64,000 nucleotides of DNA. Origin: Prostheceraeus crozeri. Taxonomy: Eukaryota > Platyhelminthes > Polycladida > Euryleptidae. A program made the translations under genes and the position numbers. The stretch spans positions 372,001 to 436,000 of the forward strand of contig CAJQUW010011532.1 of the NCBI GenBank assembly GCA_907163375.1, read 5' to 3'. The notes beneath the pieces were generated by a model. It was not told the origin of the DNA. It was given only the letters and a program-made list of their open reading frames with translations, and did not search any database. Positions 40,641 to 53,214 of this stretch are shown here, piece after piece; the stretch's first letter is position 1, and each line of letters begins with the position of its first letter.

Positions 40641-43600
40641 TATCAATACTGAAAAGGATTGTTGTCAGCATTTTCTCTTCAATGCATAGACCCCTCCCCC
40701 GGCTTTGGTAGAAAAGTGGGTTGACTTTCACTCTGATTTCAGTCCCTCATTGAATATAAAATAGACTCAGGTTGCGCATGCAGGTTCATTAGAATGACAA
40801 GTCCCGCAAAACACTTAAACCAGCGCTTCCCAATTGGTTTTCACAGAAGAACCCCTGAGACAGCAGACGAGGGTAATTTCGCAACCCCTTGCTTTTGAAT
40901 GGAAATGCTTACAAACATAATGAAGAACATATACAGCATATACACACATACGTGAAGAATATGTGCTTGTAATTTACTGAAAGGTCATTAAAAAAAAACA
41001 GTCCGAAGTTTTTCAAACTGTGGCAACATAAATAAAAACGATTCACTTTATAATCTCTGACCTTTTCCTGCAGGAGTGCGCTAGAGTGAATTGACCCTAG
41101 TTGAATTGAGTTGGGTTAAATTGTGTTACACAATCAATGAGTTATCATTCAACGTGATTTAATCGAAAATTAACACATTATTCCTTCTGGTGCAGCTTCT
41201 TGATACCGACAACCGATATGTCAAATGATAGCTCATAACAAAAGCTGTTGATTACTTATGATTTGTTTTTCATTGATCGCTTCCTGTCGAAAAACGTAAA
41301 ATCCTACAACTCGTGATTTCTCGTTCAATGGATTTGATTGCCAGCAGTGACCAGTTATGAAAAAATATCTTCACTAATAGTCTTTGCAATGAAAAAAATA
41401 ACTTGATTCTTGCACCCTACGAACTACAGCTCGCATCCCTAATAGGGAAGCGCTGCTTCAACGAGAAGGGAAATGTGCATGCATTATATTTCTTTAATAA
41501 ACAATAGTATTAAATGATATACTCATAATTTAATAAACAGTAGTAGTGACATAGCTGTATTTCTAGCTTTGTTAGCTAGATCTGTCATATAAAATATTTC
41601 CTCCATGCAATCTAGGTCCAGGGTGACAGCGTCATCCCTACTGGCCCTCTAAAACTTTTCTTTGTGCTCTGTCTCTGTGATACATTCTCAGATAATGGAT
41701 TACTGGTGATCTCTTAATCGGATGAAACTGAGTTTGGGGAAAATGCATCGACTCAAAAAATGGATTTGATCGGAGATTTTAGACCCAGATGTTATTGGAC
41801 TGAAATGAAATAAGAAAAAATAATATTGACATGGTAGAAGATTGTGACAATTTTCTTTGAAACCGAGAACATAGTAAACGTGTCAAATTAAAGCATATTC
41901 ATGAACTTTGCTACTCATCAATGAAAAAATGCTTACACTTTCGGTGGCAGGTGGCAATAATACCATGTAAACCCAATGAAAGCTGCATATGGAGAGCTAT
42001 AAGGACGCAGGTTGCATCCCAGGACTAATCAAAATCCGCAGCTATTAGTCTCTCCACTTTCCTTCATGTGCAACACATTTTGAGGATCTAAAGAGGGACT
42101 GAGAAATTCGAAGGATTTTCAGAGTTTTATAACGGGTATTAACGGATATTTTAGGAGCTAGTAGAAGCTATTGTCAGAACCCTGACAGATTCGCCGGAAA
42201 GCAATCATATGGTAATGAAGTTTGATAAATCTTGCATTTTCGAAGTCAATTTATATTTTATCTTATTAAACAAAATGAGAAGCCTTACTATGTTAAACAA
42301 ATAAAACTAGAATAGATAAACATAGAAAATAGATGCATACATATATCAAACGAATGAACATAATCATATCGTGGCATTTCAGAGCAAGAGGTAAAACCAA
42401 CATAGACATCATGAAGATATCGAAGAATGCATAAAGTCTTTTCATAAAGTCTTGCTACTATCATGATGCACTGCATCATCATATCTATGTACAAATTCTA
42501 TCAATATTTTAACGTGATGCCAAAACACGTATAAAAGTTCTTTTTACATCCCTCCATCTTACCAAATTTGCAAATATTCCATATTTCGTTTTCACAATCA
42601 TGATTGTAACAGAATGTCTTGCTTTGTTAATTCTGGTGTGTTCATTCATCTGAATCATAATGAATAATCGCTTGGGAGGCTGGGACAACAACGTACCCAA
42701 ACGAAGAATAAGTCATGTAATGATTGAACCACGACGAATACATTTTGAAAAATGTCATCTACATGTATTTTGCAACACAAAAAGATGCAGTTAATTATAG
42801 ATATTCTCTGAAACGATTGACAATCATTTTAAGCGAAAAAAGGACACTTAGAAGTCATTGCTGGTTTTTGGAAAAGTTTAATCGGTTTAATCGTTAATTT
42901 TCTTGTCAATTAAATCGGATTCTGCTTAAAATGGCTCAAATTCCGATGGCCAAACAAAAATCCGATGCAACAAAGACTGCTACACTTGGGCTTAATTGTA
43001 AAAAATGCCAATAGTTACCGATGTTGGGTACATTCAAATATGAGTCTCACCCGTATGAACAGGTGAACACCTCAGTGCCAGTGTTTAAGAACATCGTGAC
43101 TTGAAAATTCTGTAGAGAAAGCGTTTAAAGCATGTTTTGTATTCAACCAAAATACCTATGCTGTGGTACTTGCTGATGAGGTTGTCGAGCGAGGTAACTG
43201 AGACGGTATAGAACCTTCAATGTGCGAAGAGCGAACAGAATTTAGAAGAGTAATAATACCTAAATGAAGAATAAAGTTCCTACCCAAAAACTAATATAAA
43301 AACATGTTCAAGAACATAAAATATGTCTATGGTCACTATAACGTTTTCTGTTTACGTTTAAACCGACACAACAAATATCGTGGAGTAATTAGGAAGGCAC
43401 GAGTTTTGAACATGCTTGAATCCACCTGACTTTGACTTTCAAAGAGTCAGTTTCATCTCCCCGCAGCTATCACCAAACATGAAAAATTTGTATGCATTTC
43501 GAATGTGGTCTGAACGACTGCAAATTTTGTAATGAAAAGAGCAGATGATGACAGTTCAAAATTGATATTTCAGTCACAAATCGAAAAATAGACAATGAGA

Positions 43601-44590
43601 TTGGATGATTGGTTACATTATCGAAATCTCATCGTAATTCCTATTCACGGTATCGTGAAAATCTGTCGAAGCTTTGAGAATTTTTACATGCATCAGTACT
43701 ACAATTTAATAAGTAGTATATCCTTAATATTAATAAAATATATGGAATTCATCATGAATCGAAATCGGTAGATGGACTAGCACTTCGTCCTTTTTCACTG
43801 ATCTCTTGTGGCCATTTTCTCATCAAATAAATACTTGATAAACATTTTTTGTTATAATTTTTGATAGAAATAAGAAGACAAACTTACTATTTCGACTCTA
43901 CAAGAGATTCCAATTGCGAAAACATAAAAACGATGGTAGGTTATAGGGTGCATAAAATCCTAAATGAACAAATACTGCGGCAAAGAAAATAATTCGATAT
44001 CTTAAGACTGAATAAACAAGGCAAATAAAAATTAAGTGATGGCTTTTGGAGCTATATTTGCAACATTTCATGCAGCAGGAGATCATATTTACTGCAATGG
44101 ACGGAGTGTTTCAGTGAGGCCGAAACTTCTTGAGTAATTTTCCTTCTTCTCATTTTCCTTAGTCGCAATTTCTATTCGCCTTGTTTATTTAGTCTTAAGT
44201 GTCTACCAATTTTCATTACCGTACTACTTGTTCATTTAGGAATTAAGATTGTATGCGCTCTACAACCAACTATCGTTTTCATATTTTGCAATCAGAATCT
44301 CTTGCAGGAATTAGAGAGTAAATAGATTTCTGACCATGGCAACTTCAGATGGGCGAAATACGAAGCTTGTGTTCTTATTTCTATAAAAATTAAAGACTTG
44401 ACCTACAATGAAGCATAAAGAAAGATCAATGGGAGATGTTGACCAATACCTCCTTAACCTCACTACCATGCTTGTACATGCAGACAGCTTAAAAAACTCA
44501 ATTGAAAAATCAGAACCAACATTTATTCGAATACATCTGTCATGCAAGTCTATTATGCTTTAAAAACATCGAAGGACAATGTACATAATC
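40641..44590. other. No gene seen in 4 kb
   Basis: AT-rich DNA downstream of the host SNX4 gene. It probably includes the SNX4 3' UTR next to 44590, but I could not define a polyadenylation site with confidence. No repeats with clear boundaries were found. Confidence 0.4.
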
Positions 44591-44959
44591 TCACAGGGAC
44601 TGGAAAGCGGCCTCGCATTTTTCCCAATGACGAAGGGCCCTCGAATTATTGTCCATCTTACGGCGACAGTAAGTGGCTAAAGCTGTCGACAATTCCTCAC
44701 TCTGCATCTCTTCAAATTCATGAACTTCAGCGAGCAGTTGTTGGTCGAATGCACGTAGTCGAGCGTGACACTGATCTAGACCTTCAGCTAGAGAATCAAT
44801 CTCAGACTGCATGCGTTCAAGCATCTGCTCTCGCTCTGCTGGCGTCAATGTGTTTTGACCTTTTAATCGACTTTTTAGAGCGCGGAAGGAGAAGCCACCA
44901 TTCCCCGATAAAGCTGATTCTCCCTCTGTTTCAAACCGCTCCTTTTCTCTTCGACGGGC
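44591..44959 (-). CDS. SNX4: SNX4, last coding exon (C-terminal BAR domain)
   Basis: Encodes the last 122 residues and the stop. The acceptor is TTTTTCAG at 44967-44960 and the reading enters in phase 0. The segment GFSFRALKSRLKGQNTLTPAEREQM, then the long helix TALATYCRRKMDNNSRALRHWEKC, match the distal BAR-domain helix of animal sorting nexin 4. The TTG inside the frame at 44848 is not a start; reading continues upstream to the splice site. Confidence 0.85.
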   Translation of the reverse strand, partial: ARRREKERFETEGESALSGNGGFSFRALKSRLKGQNTLTPAEREQMLERMQSEIDSLAEGLDQCHARLRAFDQQLLAEVHEFEEMQSEELSTALATYCRRKMDNNSRALRHWEKCEAAFQSL

Positions 44960-45117
44960 CTGAAAAAGATGTTAAATAGCTGTAAGAATCCATCTGAAGA
45001 GGTCGCACCATGAGACATTTAAATATCCAATCGAATGTCAGTGAAATTGGGCAATAAATGATCATGGAGACATGTCTTTCATACAATTACCATAATACCA
45101 TTTCATCAACACGAAGG

Positions 45118-45427
45118 TGAAATTATTTCAATTCGCGACGTTCCGAACATCTGCTGAGTCCATCTTTGGCAAAATCATTGAAAGTTACACTCTGTTAAAT
45201 ATTGTTACATAGATCTGGTAGTGAATTTCACTGTATTTTACTGACTTCAGCCTCAATGCATTTCTTGATATTTCTTTGACTTTAAATGTTAAATTGCTTA
45301 GGATGTTTTTATTCATAATTTCACTTCCAGATTTATGTAACAATATTTGACTAGCATCCAACTTCCAATAATTTTGCCTGAAGATGGACACAGCAGATCG
45401 GAACGTCACGAATTCAAATAATTACAA
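45118..45427. repeat. Inverted-repeat (foldback) element in SNX4 intron 3
   Basis: Arms at about 45118-45225 and 45320-45427 share ATTTCAATTCGCGACGTTCCG and TTGTTACATA-type segments in inverted order. The motif GATGGACACAGCAGATCGGAACGTC resembles tails seen on Penelope-like and other retroelements, so it may be a head-to-head pair of retroposon ends. Confidence 0.65.
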
Positions 45428-47552
45428 TTTCTAATTTATAAAATTATATTCCTTCATTGCCTTGGAAACTTCGCAAAATATCATAACATATCATAAAGGA
45501 ACAAATTCGAAAAACTGAAAAATCGTATAAAAATGTCTCAAATTACAAAGTGATGATATCTTTTACAAACATCGTTCAGTTCAATTATTTGTAAAATGCC
45601 TGCCTTTCTCAGAGCTATCACATCATTCTGATAACCAAACGTCCAAGTCAAAAGGAAAATAAGATTCATTGAAGATTTTTCTTCGGATACTGTGTCAATG
45701 AGACTTCGATCATAATTTCTTGCGAAGCTGTTACCTTCTATAATGACAAATTTCCAAGTGAAACGTGCAAAATTTCTTTCAAACCACTCTCAATACGTCG
45801 GTAAGCAAACTTCTATCGCTCGCTTTTGATTACATTAAACAGCTTGATCGAACATTTCGTGGGGACCGGATGCAACCGCTGTAGAGATGGCAATAGGATA
45901 TCAAATATTGAGTTGTGTAATTAGTTGAAAAATGGGAACAGATCTGAATAGCTGCCATTTCATCCAATATCAGAAATCATCACCAGGCCTAGTTCACAAA
46001 CTCAACATCGACACAACTTCCTATTTAAAGATGCAGTCATGCACGAGTAAATTTGAGATTTGCAAATAGAAAGTTAGTGAAATTTTATATTAAATTAAAT
46101 TTTATTTCAATATTCAATTATTCTATTTACATTGTGCTTGCAAAAAGGAGCATTTATCAATTATTGCAGGCACACTAACTTAGGCGATTTCTCAGTAGTG
46201 TGTTTAAAGTGATATTTAATGAATGCCCGACGAAAATCTCACTAACTTGCTGATCGCAAATGACAACAGGACAACGCATCAGCATTTGAGCGGCAAGTTT
46301 CTATTTTCCAACATCAGCGGTCTCTGCCGTACATGAAAAAATACAATATGCTCTATACTCTGATGAGGTGCTGACGGAATTCCGTCATTTACTCTCACGT
46401 CCACTTGTTTGAACTACATGTATCTCGAAATTCCTCCAAAGATTGTGAACCAATCTTCTTCTACGTTATATTGTTCTAGTGGTTCTTCAGTGGGTGTAGA
46501 TGACGTCAATGACACGAGAATCACCAGCCGTTGCTTACACCGCCACATGTTGAAGAGGAGGCGTGTTAGTGAAGAATCAGTGATGATGACATATCGCTGC
46601 TGAGAGTATTTTCTTCTTAACAACATTCATTGCGCGAATGGAACTGGCATAAAATTGACCCGATTTCCTACCACTAGTAAATACTTGTGTCTGAAATCTT
46701 CGGTTCATATTCACGTTGCGACAAGAAGTTCACCGTCATGATATAGCTGTTAGATACAAAGAAATGTACATGATCACGAATGAATCAATCGGTCACATCA
46801 GCATCAATTCAAATTAATTTAATTCACAACTTTGCAATCACTGCAATCAATCAGAAATTTCGATAGTCCTGTTTATTGTTACAATCAGTCAATATTCTTA
46901 GATAAAGCGATTTACTACTGTATCCTAAAACTCTGTTTAGGGAAGGTATTTTGTTATTGATTTTAATCGTTTCTATTATTCGAATGCAGCGAATACCCAA
47001 ATACAGGTGTAGGAATTAAAACAAATACCTGTACTTGTTTTCAAATTATCTATAAACAGATCCCTCGCCATGGATGTTGTTTATTCGGATACTCGTTCAT
47101 GCCAAGAAAAAGGGGTATTCATCGGCACAAATTGCACGGACTTTTCAGGTACCATAGGTGTTACAATTTGTACCTTTCTATATGTTATCGTTGTGTCACG
47201 TCTATACTAGTATGGTGGGGCTTAGAAAATATTCCATGAGATAAATAAAATAATAAAATAAAACAAAATAATATATTGCTCAACAATATTTCGCGTGCAC
47301 ATAGTGATCAATTAACATTGCCACCCATAATGACTAGATTACCGGCATAGGTACAAATTACAGTATCTGATGCTTAATTATGCATGAGTTCCCTCTGGCA
47401 AAAATTAGAATTTCACTGGTTAAGAATTCGTGCATTCTCATACATAAAATTTGTGCATCCGTCTGAAATTTCGTGCATTCGTGCATACTTCCTAAAATTC
47501 GTGCAATGCACGAATTCGTGCATGAATCCAACCACTGCCTCGAAAGTCTTAC
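45428..47552. other. SNX4 intron 3 sequence, nothing recognisable
   Basis: AT-rich intron without coding or repeat signal that I can define. Short GTGCATTCGTGCA-like repeats occur near 47430-47530. Confidence 0.4.
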
Positions 47553-47671
47553 TGGAAGTCGGCAGGAAGGGCATCCGGACTAAAAGTCCCACAACGCTCC
47601 AGATTAAAGTCTGACAGTGTCAGCACCTTCCAAGCTCTCAATATGGGAAAGTAGTGACGTTGAAGCTTCAT
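47553..47671 (+). mobile_element. tRNA-derived SINE, copy 2 (5'-truncated)
   Basis: Shares the body (GGAAGTCGGCAGGAAGGGCA) and 3' end (GTAGTGACGTTGAAGCTTC) with the SINE at 2158-2347 but lacks the tRNA-like head. It lies in SNX4 intron 3, abutting a Penelope-like endonuclease remnant. Confidence 0.7.
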
Positions 47672-47830
47672 TTTTTTGCTACATGCATTACATTTGTTTA
47701 GATATATACTAATGGATGAATTTCCTTTTACATGTTCATCTATTCTTTGGTGAAATCGCCTCCTAGTCTCGCTCAGATACTGATCATCAATATCAACCCG
47801 ACAAGTAAAACGATGCACGAGGCTCGATCC
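47672..47830 (-). pseudogene. Penelope-like GIY-YIG endonuclease remnant
   Basis: The minus-strand frame reads SLVHRFTCRVDIDDQYLSET, then RRRFHQRIDEHVKGN and SIYLNKCNAC, as in the start of a GIY-YIG domain ('lVY.f.C..C...YiGeT.r....Ri.eH'). Several key residues are altered and no RT is attached. Confidence 0.55.
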
Positions 47831-48278
47831 CAGCAGCTTAGGTGAGTTATCTTTAAGAAATAAATTAATCAACTTAATTAAGTAACCACATTTTATCATG
47901 CAAAACACTTGATTAAAAAAAAGATTTCTAGTTGAGAGATTAATTTTTATTAAGATATAATAATAGTTAATATCAGTGTTTGTACATACATTAATATTGA
48001 ATTGCATTTTAGATTTGAAATTCATGAATGCATGAATGTTTATTCCAAAATGCTGGCCTGCATACTATTCATCATCCAAGTTGATCAAAACGACACTCTA
48101 AACAGCATGTTAGTAATATGCAAGAAATACATGACCCTGATCTAGATCTATAAGGAAATTAGGTCAACAAAATCTTCAATGGCACAGTCTATAAATTCTT
48201 TCATCTGGTCGGTCAAGCTTCTTGTTGTCAGGCTATTCTTCGAAAGGACACAGATTCCACAAAGAATAATTCCCTCAC

Positions 48279-48452
48279 CTTCAACTTGTCTTCCTCTCTT
48301 TCCATCTCTAACGTTGTAGCTTCGTATCTGCGACACAGGGACACGATGGAGTCTCCATATCCATGATAAATTTGTAACAGGTCCGTCAGCTCGTCGTTAT
48401 CATCTTGCTCATCGTCGGCGGCAATTGCAAATTTATCCATTAAATGCGCGGC
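48279..48452 (-). CDS. SNX4: SNX4, third coding exon (BAR domain)
   Basis: A 174-nt exon (58 codons, phase 0 on both sides) with acceptor TCTTTGCAG and donor GTGAGG. It encodes AAHLMDKFAIAADDEQDDND and LCRRYEATTLEMEREEDKLK, corresponding to the mid-BAR helices of SNX4. Confidence 0.85.
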
Positions 48453-48781
48453 CTGCAAAGACATCTTGAATTAACACCAGAGCTATAATGCTACTTTCTT
48501 CAAAGTGTTTATGATCTTCATGCGCGAAACTGAGTTTGAACTCAAATAAACTTTAACTTAGGACAGTCTTACATGATGTCGCTTGGTTCCCTTAGTGGAA
48601 CCAAGCTCAGTGATTTCGCTTTGTGTAAAACTGAAACTGATCTAAGATTGGTTTTATGTTGAATGTTGAAGTCTTCAATATTATTGCAAAAATTATTGGC
48701 CTAGATTTATGACTGTCTCAAAACTAGCATTCTCGTGTATAAAACATAACTATGGCTGCCGCAGTACATTGAATATCTAAA

Positions 48782-49315
48782 GAGAATGATAACGAATAAG
48801 TCAATAAGAGACATCAACACCCTTTATTTTCCGACCGCACACGCCCGACAAGGAATCGAACCGAAATCTGCGGTGGAGACGAGCTGTCTCCTTCTTCACT
48901 AGGCCATGCTGATGGTACAAAAGGAATACGAATGAAGGTAGTAGTTATCTCCAGGTAGCATCGACAGCTTATTGTCCTATTATTATTGACAGAATGCTAC
49001 CAGCATTCATGTTGTAGCGAGACAGCATATCAACAACTTATATGCCATACACATGTGACATGCTGATATGCTGTCTCGCTACAACATGAATGCTGGTAGC
49101 ATTCTGTCATAAATAATAGGACAATAAGCTGTCGATGCTACCTGGAGATAACTACTACCTTCATTCGTATTCCTTTTGTACCATCAGCATGGCCTAGTGA
49201 AGAAGGAGCGAGCTCGTCTCCACCGCAGATTTCGGTTCGATTCCTTGGTCGGGCGAGTGCGGTCGGGGAATAAAGGATGTTGATGTCTCTTATTGACTTA
49301 ATCACTGTCATTCTC
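48782..49315. repeat. Large inverted repeat with tRNA-like segments
   Basis: Arms 48782-49032 and 49064-49315 (about 251 bp each, roughly 96% alike by eye) flank a 31-bp spacer. Each arm carries a tRNA-like segment with an A-box-like TGGCCTAGTGAAGAAGG and a perfect B box GGTTCGATTCC (plus-strand copy about 49188-49252; minus-strand copy in the left arm). It lies in SNX4 intron 2. It is probably a foldback pair of tRNA-derived SINEs. The transcript would form a long hairpin. Confidence 0.8.
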
Positions 49316-51037
49316 CTTACGTATTCAAGTAGAATTCATAGTAGAATGCATACTTCTTCAGACTCATTGATTTCTTAGATTCGTGTCTTGGCAAGACTAG
49401 ACTACTGCATCGTAGAGTTGTAAATCTTCGCTTTTTCATAGTGAACAAATCATGTAAAAATTTCAATACTTGTGCTCGCCTATTTACTACAATTAGGTTG
49501 ATGATTCTAGATTTTTTGTGTTATGTAGTCATTACTCAACCAATGCTAATTGCATTAATCATTTTTTTTTGCTTCCTTTCATAACCTTTGTCTGAACTAG
49601 TGTTGGACTAATCAATCAAAATCTTAAACTTTAATCAATCAATTAACTTCTTTGAGGTAGATCATAATCAACATGTCTAAATATTGGTTAATCGTTCCAG
49701 CTCCATGGCAGACCATCGTGTCAATATGCTTTATCATTTTATCATATTGGCTATATTTACTGATAAATACATACCTTGAATTCTCAGCTATTACTCGCCA
49801 TAACCGAGTGTCAACACAAACCGCATGTAATAAAATGATGTCAGCTTTATGAATTTAACGCATGACAGGTTAAGTGAATCACATGTTTTCTATTTTGGGT
49901 CACTGTGGTTTCACGAATTGCGCATTGCGTATTTTTAATTTCCAGATCGCAAAGATAAGAAGCTGGTGCTTCAATTGATTGATGGCAAGTTCTTTTGAGA
50001 TTCCTGAACCCTTCCGTTCCACAGAAACATGAAAGCATCCATCGTCTTTATTTCAGTAATTTTGAATTTTATAAAATAATCATTGCAGTAATTTGATTCA
50101 ACTTTTTGGCATCTTCAATAACTATAATATAATACGTATTGTCATCTAATAACATCGCCCACGAAGTCGATACTATCAGCATTTTAGCTCAACAAAGTGC
50201 ATGTGTTGTATTAACAGATCTTTCATCTCTTACATGTTCATTAGGTGCATCACATCATTTCAATATTGAGTCTACATGATCTTCTTGAGATCTAAACTGT
50301 ATAATGAAATCGCGACAATTAGCAATGCGTGTGATTGTATGCACTGTGCAGTGTGTTAAATACACACAATGCATCTGCTAAGTGAATTCACATTCATTGC
50401 AATCTGTAATAAAGCGACTTAACTTTTAGCACTTTAGATAATTACTCTGCCTATATCATCTATTCAAAAGCAGTCGGTAGTCGGAGGTCATAATAAATGA
50501 GAGCAAGTAAATCAGATGACGCATGAAGCTGCGATATTGACTGTTCAATTGCATTAATATGTTGACGACAGGAGTATCAGAAATCGAATGAAAAACTGAG
50601 ATCAGATCACATTATGAAATTGATGACCGTGTTCTATAGTCATGGAGAAAATTGCTGATTTCAGATATTCAATTGCAAGGTAACTGGCATTGTTGTTTTC
50701 AGTCCCTCTAGACCGAAGGATGGAGATTGAATCCAAAAATTCAGGGTAGAAATTTTCATTAATCAGCGATTAAAAGACATTCACTCAACTACCTGATGAT
50801 CGATGTCGGCAATGTATGAATGGAATTTAGTCAATAAAACTAAATAAACAAGGAATCAAGAGCTAAAAATCTTGTGTATCATGTTACAAAAAATTTAATT
50901 GAATATCATAATAGAAAGGCGGTCTACCGTGTGGTAGTAGATGATGCTGCTGCAAAACCGCGTATTTAATCATGCTTTTTAAAACCTTATCGAAATCCTA
51001 GTAATTGATGGGTATGATATAAGCTTGCTGATAGGTA
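49316..51037. other. SNX4 intron 2 sequence, nothing recognisable
   Basis: AT-rich intron; no coding, RNA or defined repeat signal. Confidence 0.4.
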
Positions 51038-51640
51038 TATTTGTTTATTTATTTATTGAACGCACCATTTTTGAGTGGCGTTATGTTAGTGATGACTTCA
51101 AGGTCACTGAACAAACATAAGAGTAAGAAGACAATACTTAGTACAAAAACAATTACGGAGGGAAAAACGACTGAAGAGGTACATTTTCAAAGACCGCTTG
51201 AATGAGAGGAGACTGGCAGGTTACAGAATACGCACGTGTTGTGGAAGGAAAGAACGATTTCCGATGGATCCGCGGGAGAATGGAATATACAGAGCAGAAG
51301 GTACCGCGGATCGTAAGTGCTTGCGAGTGCATCCAATACACCAAGTGCATCTGATACACCAAGAAGGGCCTCGACGAGATAGGAAGGAGCAGAGCCATTT
51401 ATACATCTACAGCAGCTGAGCACAGGAAGACGAAAATGAATCTTCTCTTTAATGCTTGGTCAGTGGAGTTCCTTCAGGGTCGGAGTGATGTGATGACGAG
51501 AAGTTTTGTGGCAGCTTTGAAAATGAATTTGATTTGCGTTTTGATTTTCGAAAGCAGTTTAATCCTATCCATAGCAGAGAGGGGTGGATTCGGACCTTAA
51601 AACGAAGTCGCCCGACCACTACTTTCGTTTTAGTTTCAGC
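51038..51640 (-). pseudogene. CR1/L2-like LINE 3' end fragment
   Basis: On the minus strand in shifting frames: RHHITPTLKELHWPSIKEKI, then CRCINGSAPSYLVEALL, then a RSAVPSALYIP-like stretch. These match the conserved post-RT region ('ITPiLkeLHWLPv..RI.fK...nG.aP.YL') of CR1-like LINEs. The 3' end has an (AATA)n tail at 51038-51060. The fragment is frameshifted and lacks the RT core. Confidence 0.65.
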
Positions 51641-53214
51641 GTGTTTTCAAGTCGTTGGATTCGTTTTCTAGATCGCTAAATTTGGCTTACTGGTAAGCCT
51701 AACTTGTGACCTATTTCATTTTTTGAATGTCTGAATTTCATCACTTTTTGTGTGACAGCTTCCACTGAAACACACTGGTTTTCAATATGAGTTCAGAATT
51801 TCTGTAGGTCTACTATCATTGAACGATCATCTATTATACCACAGAATTGCTATTTATCATACGATGACGACCGAGTTAAAACAAAGACCATCATTAGATG
51901 GTTCACACTCTCATTATGTTGTGTGTAAATTTCATGTGATTCGGGAGACGGGCCCCTGGATATCCACCATCTTCAGAGCCTGATGTGGATAGGTTTCAGA
52001 CAAATAAACCAACAATCATCCTGTCTGGAGGGGCAGATGCGAATGCTTACAGCATTGCAAAGAAATATAGTCGAATCCGACTAATATACCTGCAAGCAGT
52101 GTGATCCAAGCATGCGACATAATAAATTACGAATAGCATGTTTCCAATACTCCATTCACACATCAAAAAGCTTTTGAGGCTGCCGATTAATTTGATAGGT
52201 TGTTCAATTGAAAATAAACGATGCAAAATGCTGGAATAAAAAACCAAAATTCATCCTGTCACTTATATCTTAAAATATTTCTTAAACCCTTATATTGATC
52301 ACTTGGAGAACTTTCACGCCTTCGAAGAAGACTATTTGCCTTTCGGTCAATCGACCTGATCAATTAATGCCCAAACATACTAGTGTTTCACTACATGTGA
52401 ACTGATGCTGACAAACTGTCACCATATGGCTGCAAATGTGAAATTAGATTACTTCAACTAAATGCAGCCTCTCCGTACTAGAGGTGCTACAACTAAGAAT
52501 TGCCCTTGACACATTGAATTTTGTTATGGTTTACATGGTTGCTTCGAATAGACGCCGCGGTGTGTATTCGATAACATTCGACATGGAACTTTCAAGAAAA
52601 TTCTGCAATGATATATCTCAACAATATCTCCCATCATTTAGACGATGAAAACTTGAAACGCAGCAACAAGCTACCCATGCTGACTGTTACGAAGATTCGA
52701 AGCATCAGAGTTACGTGACAACCTATCATTGACAAGTTCACGTCTGACCATGACTTAATGCATCGTCCAAACGATGTATCTTCAAAGAGTAATAATTAGA
52801 TTGATCTTTGAAGTGCTGCTGATTGTCATCAGTTGGAACAATCATCATAAGAATCAGTGAAATAGCGTTGTCAAATAATGCTAACTCAAATACAAATCAT
52901 TAAATTTCTAAGATTTCTGAAAGGTGAATTACTTTATGTTTAGAGCTGATTTAACAGTGCTACAAATAGCGCACGACGTTCACACGGGAATTTCACTCTC
53001 TCTAACAGCAATATTGTAACTAAGGTAATGATGGGCGGATTCAACAGAGTTTCCTGAGGATATTTTGAAGTGTAGCATTCGCTTGCATCATAGCAATCTT
53101 CCTTTAGATAAAGGATGTAATTTTAATGAGTGCATGGACGTGCTCGAAGATGTTAATTTTCTCTTATGTGGACCCAGCTAAAATGTAATAATTATTCATA
53201 TGAAAAAGGTCATT
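51641..53214. other. SNX4 intron 2 sequence, nothing recognisable
   Basis: No gene or repeat with clear boundaries. Confidence 0.4.

Noticed and set aside
47549..48025. Single 158-aa gene on the minus strand
   Set aside because: It is a composite of a SINE copy, a GIY-YIG remnant and AT-rich intron sequence.
49188..49252. Functional tRNA gene
   Set aside because: A and B boxes are present, but I cannot fold a proper acceptor stem and anticodon arm, and the copy sits within an inverted repeat.
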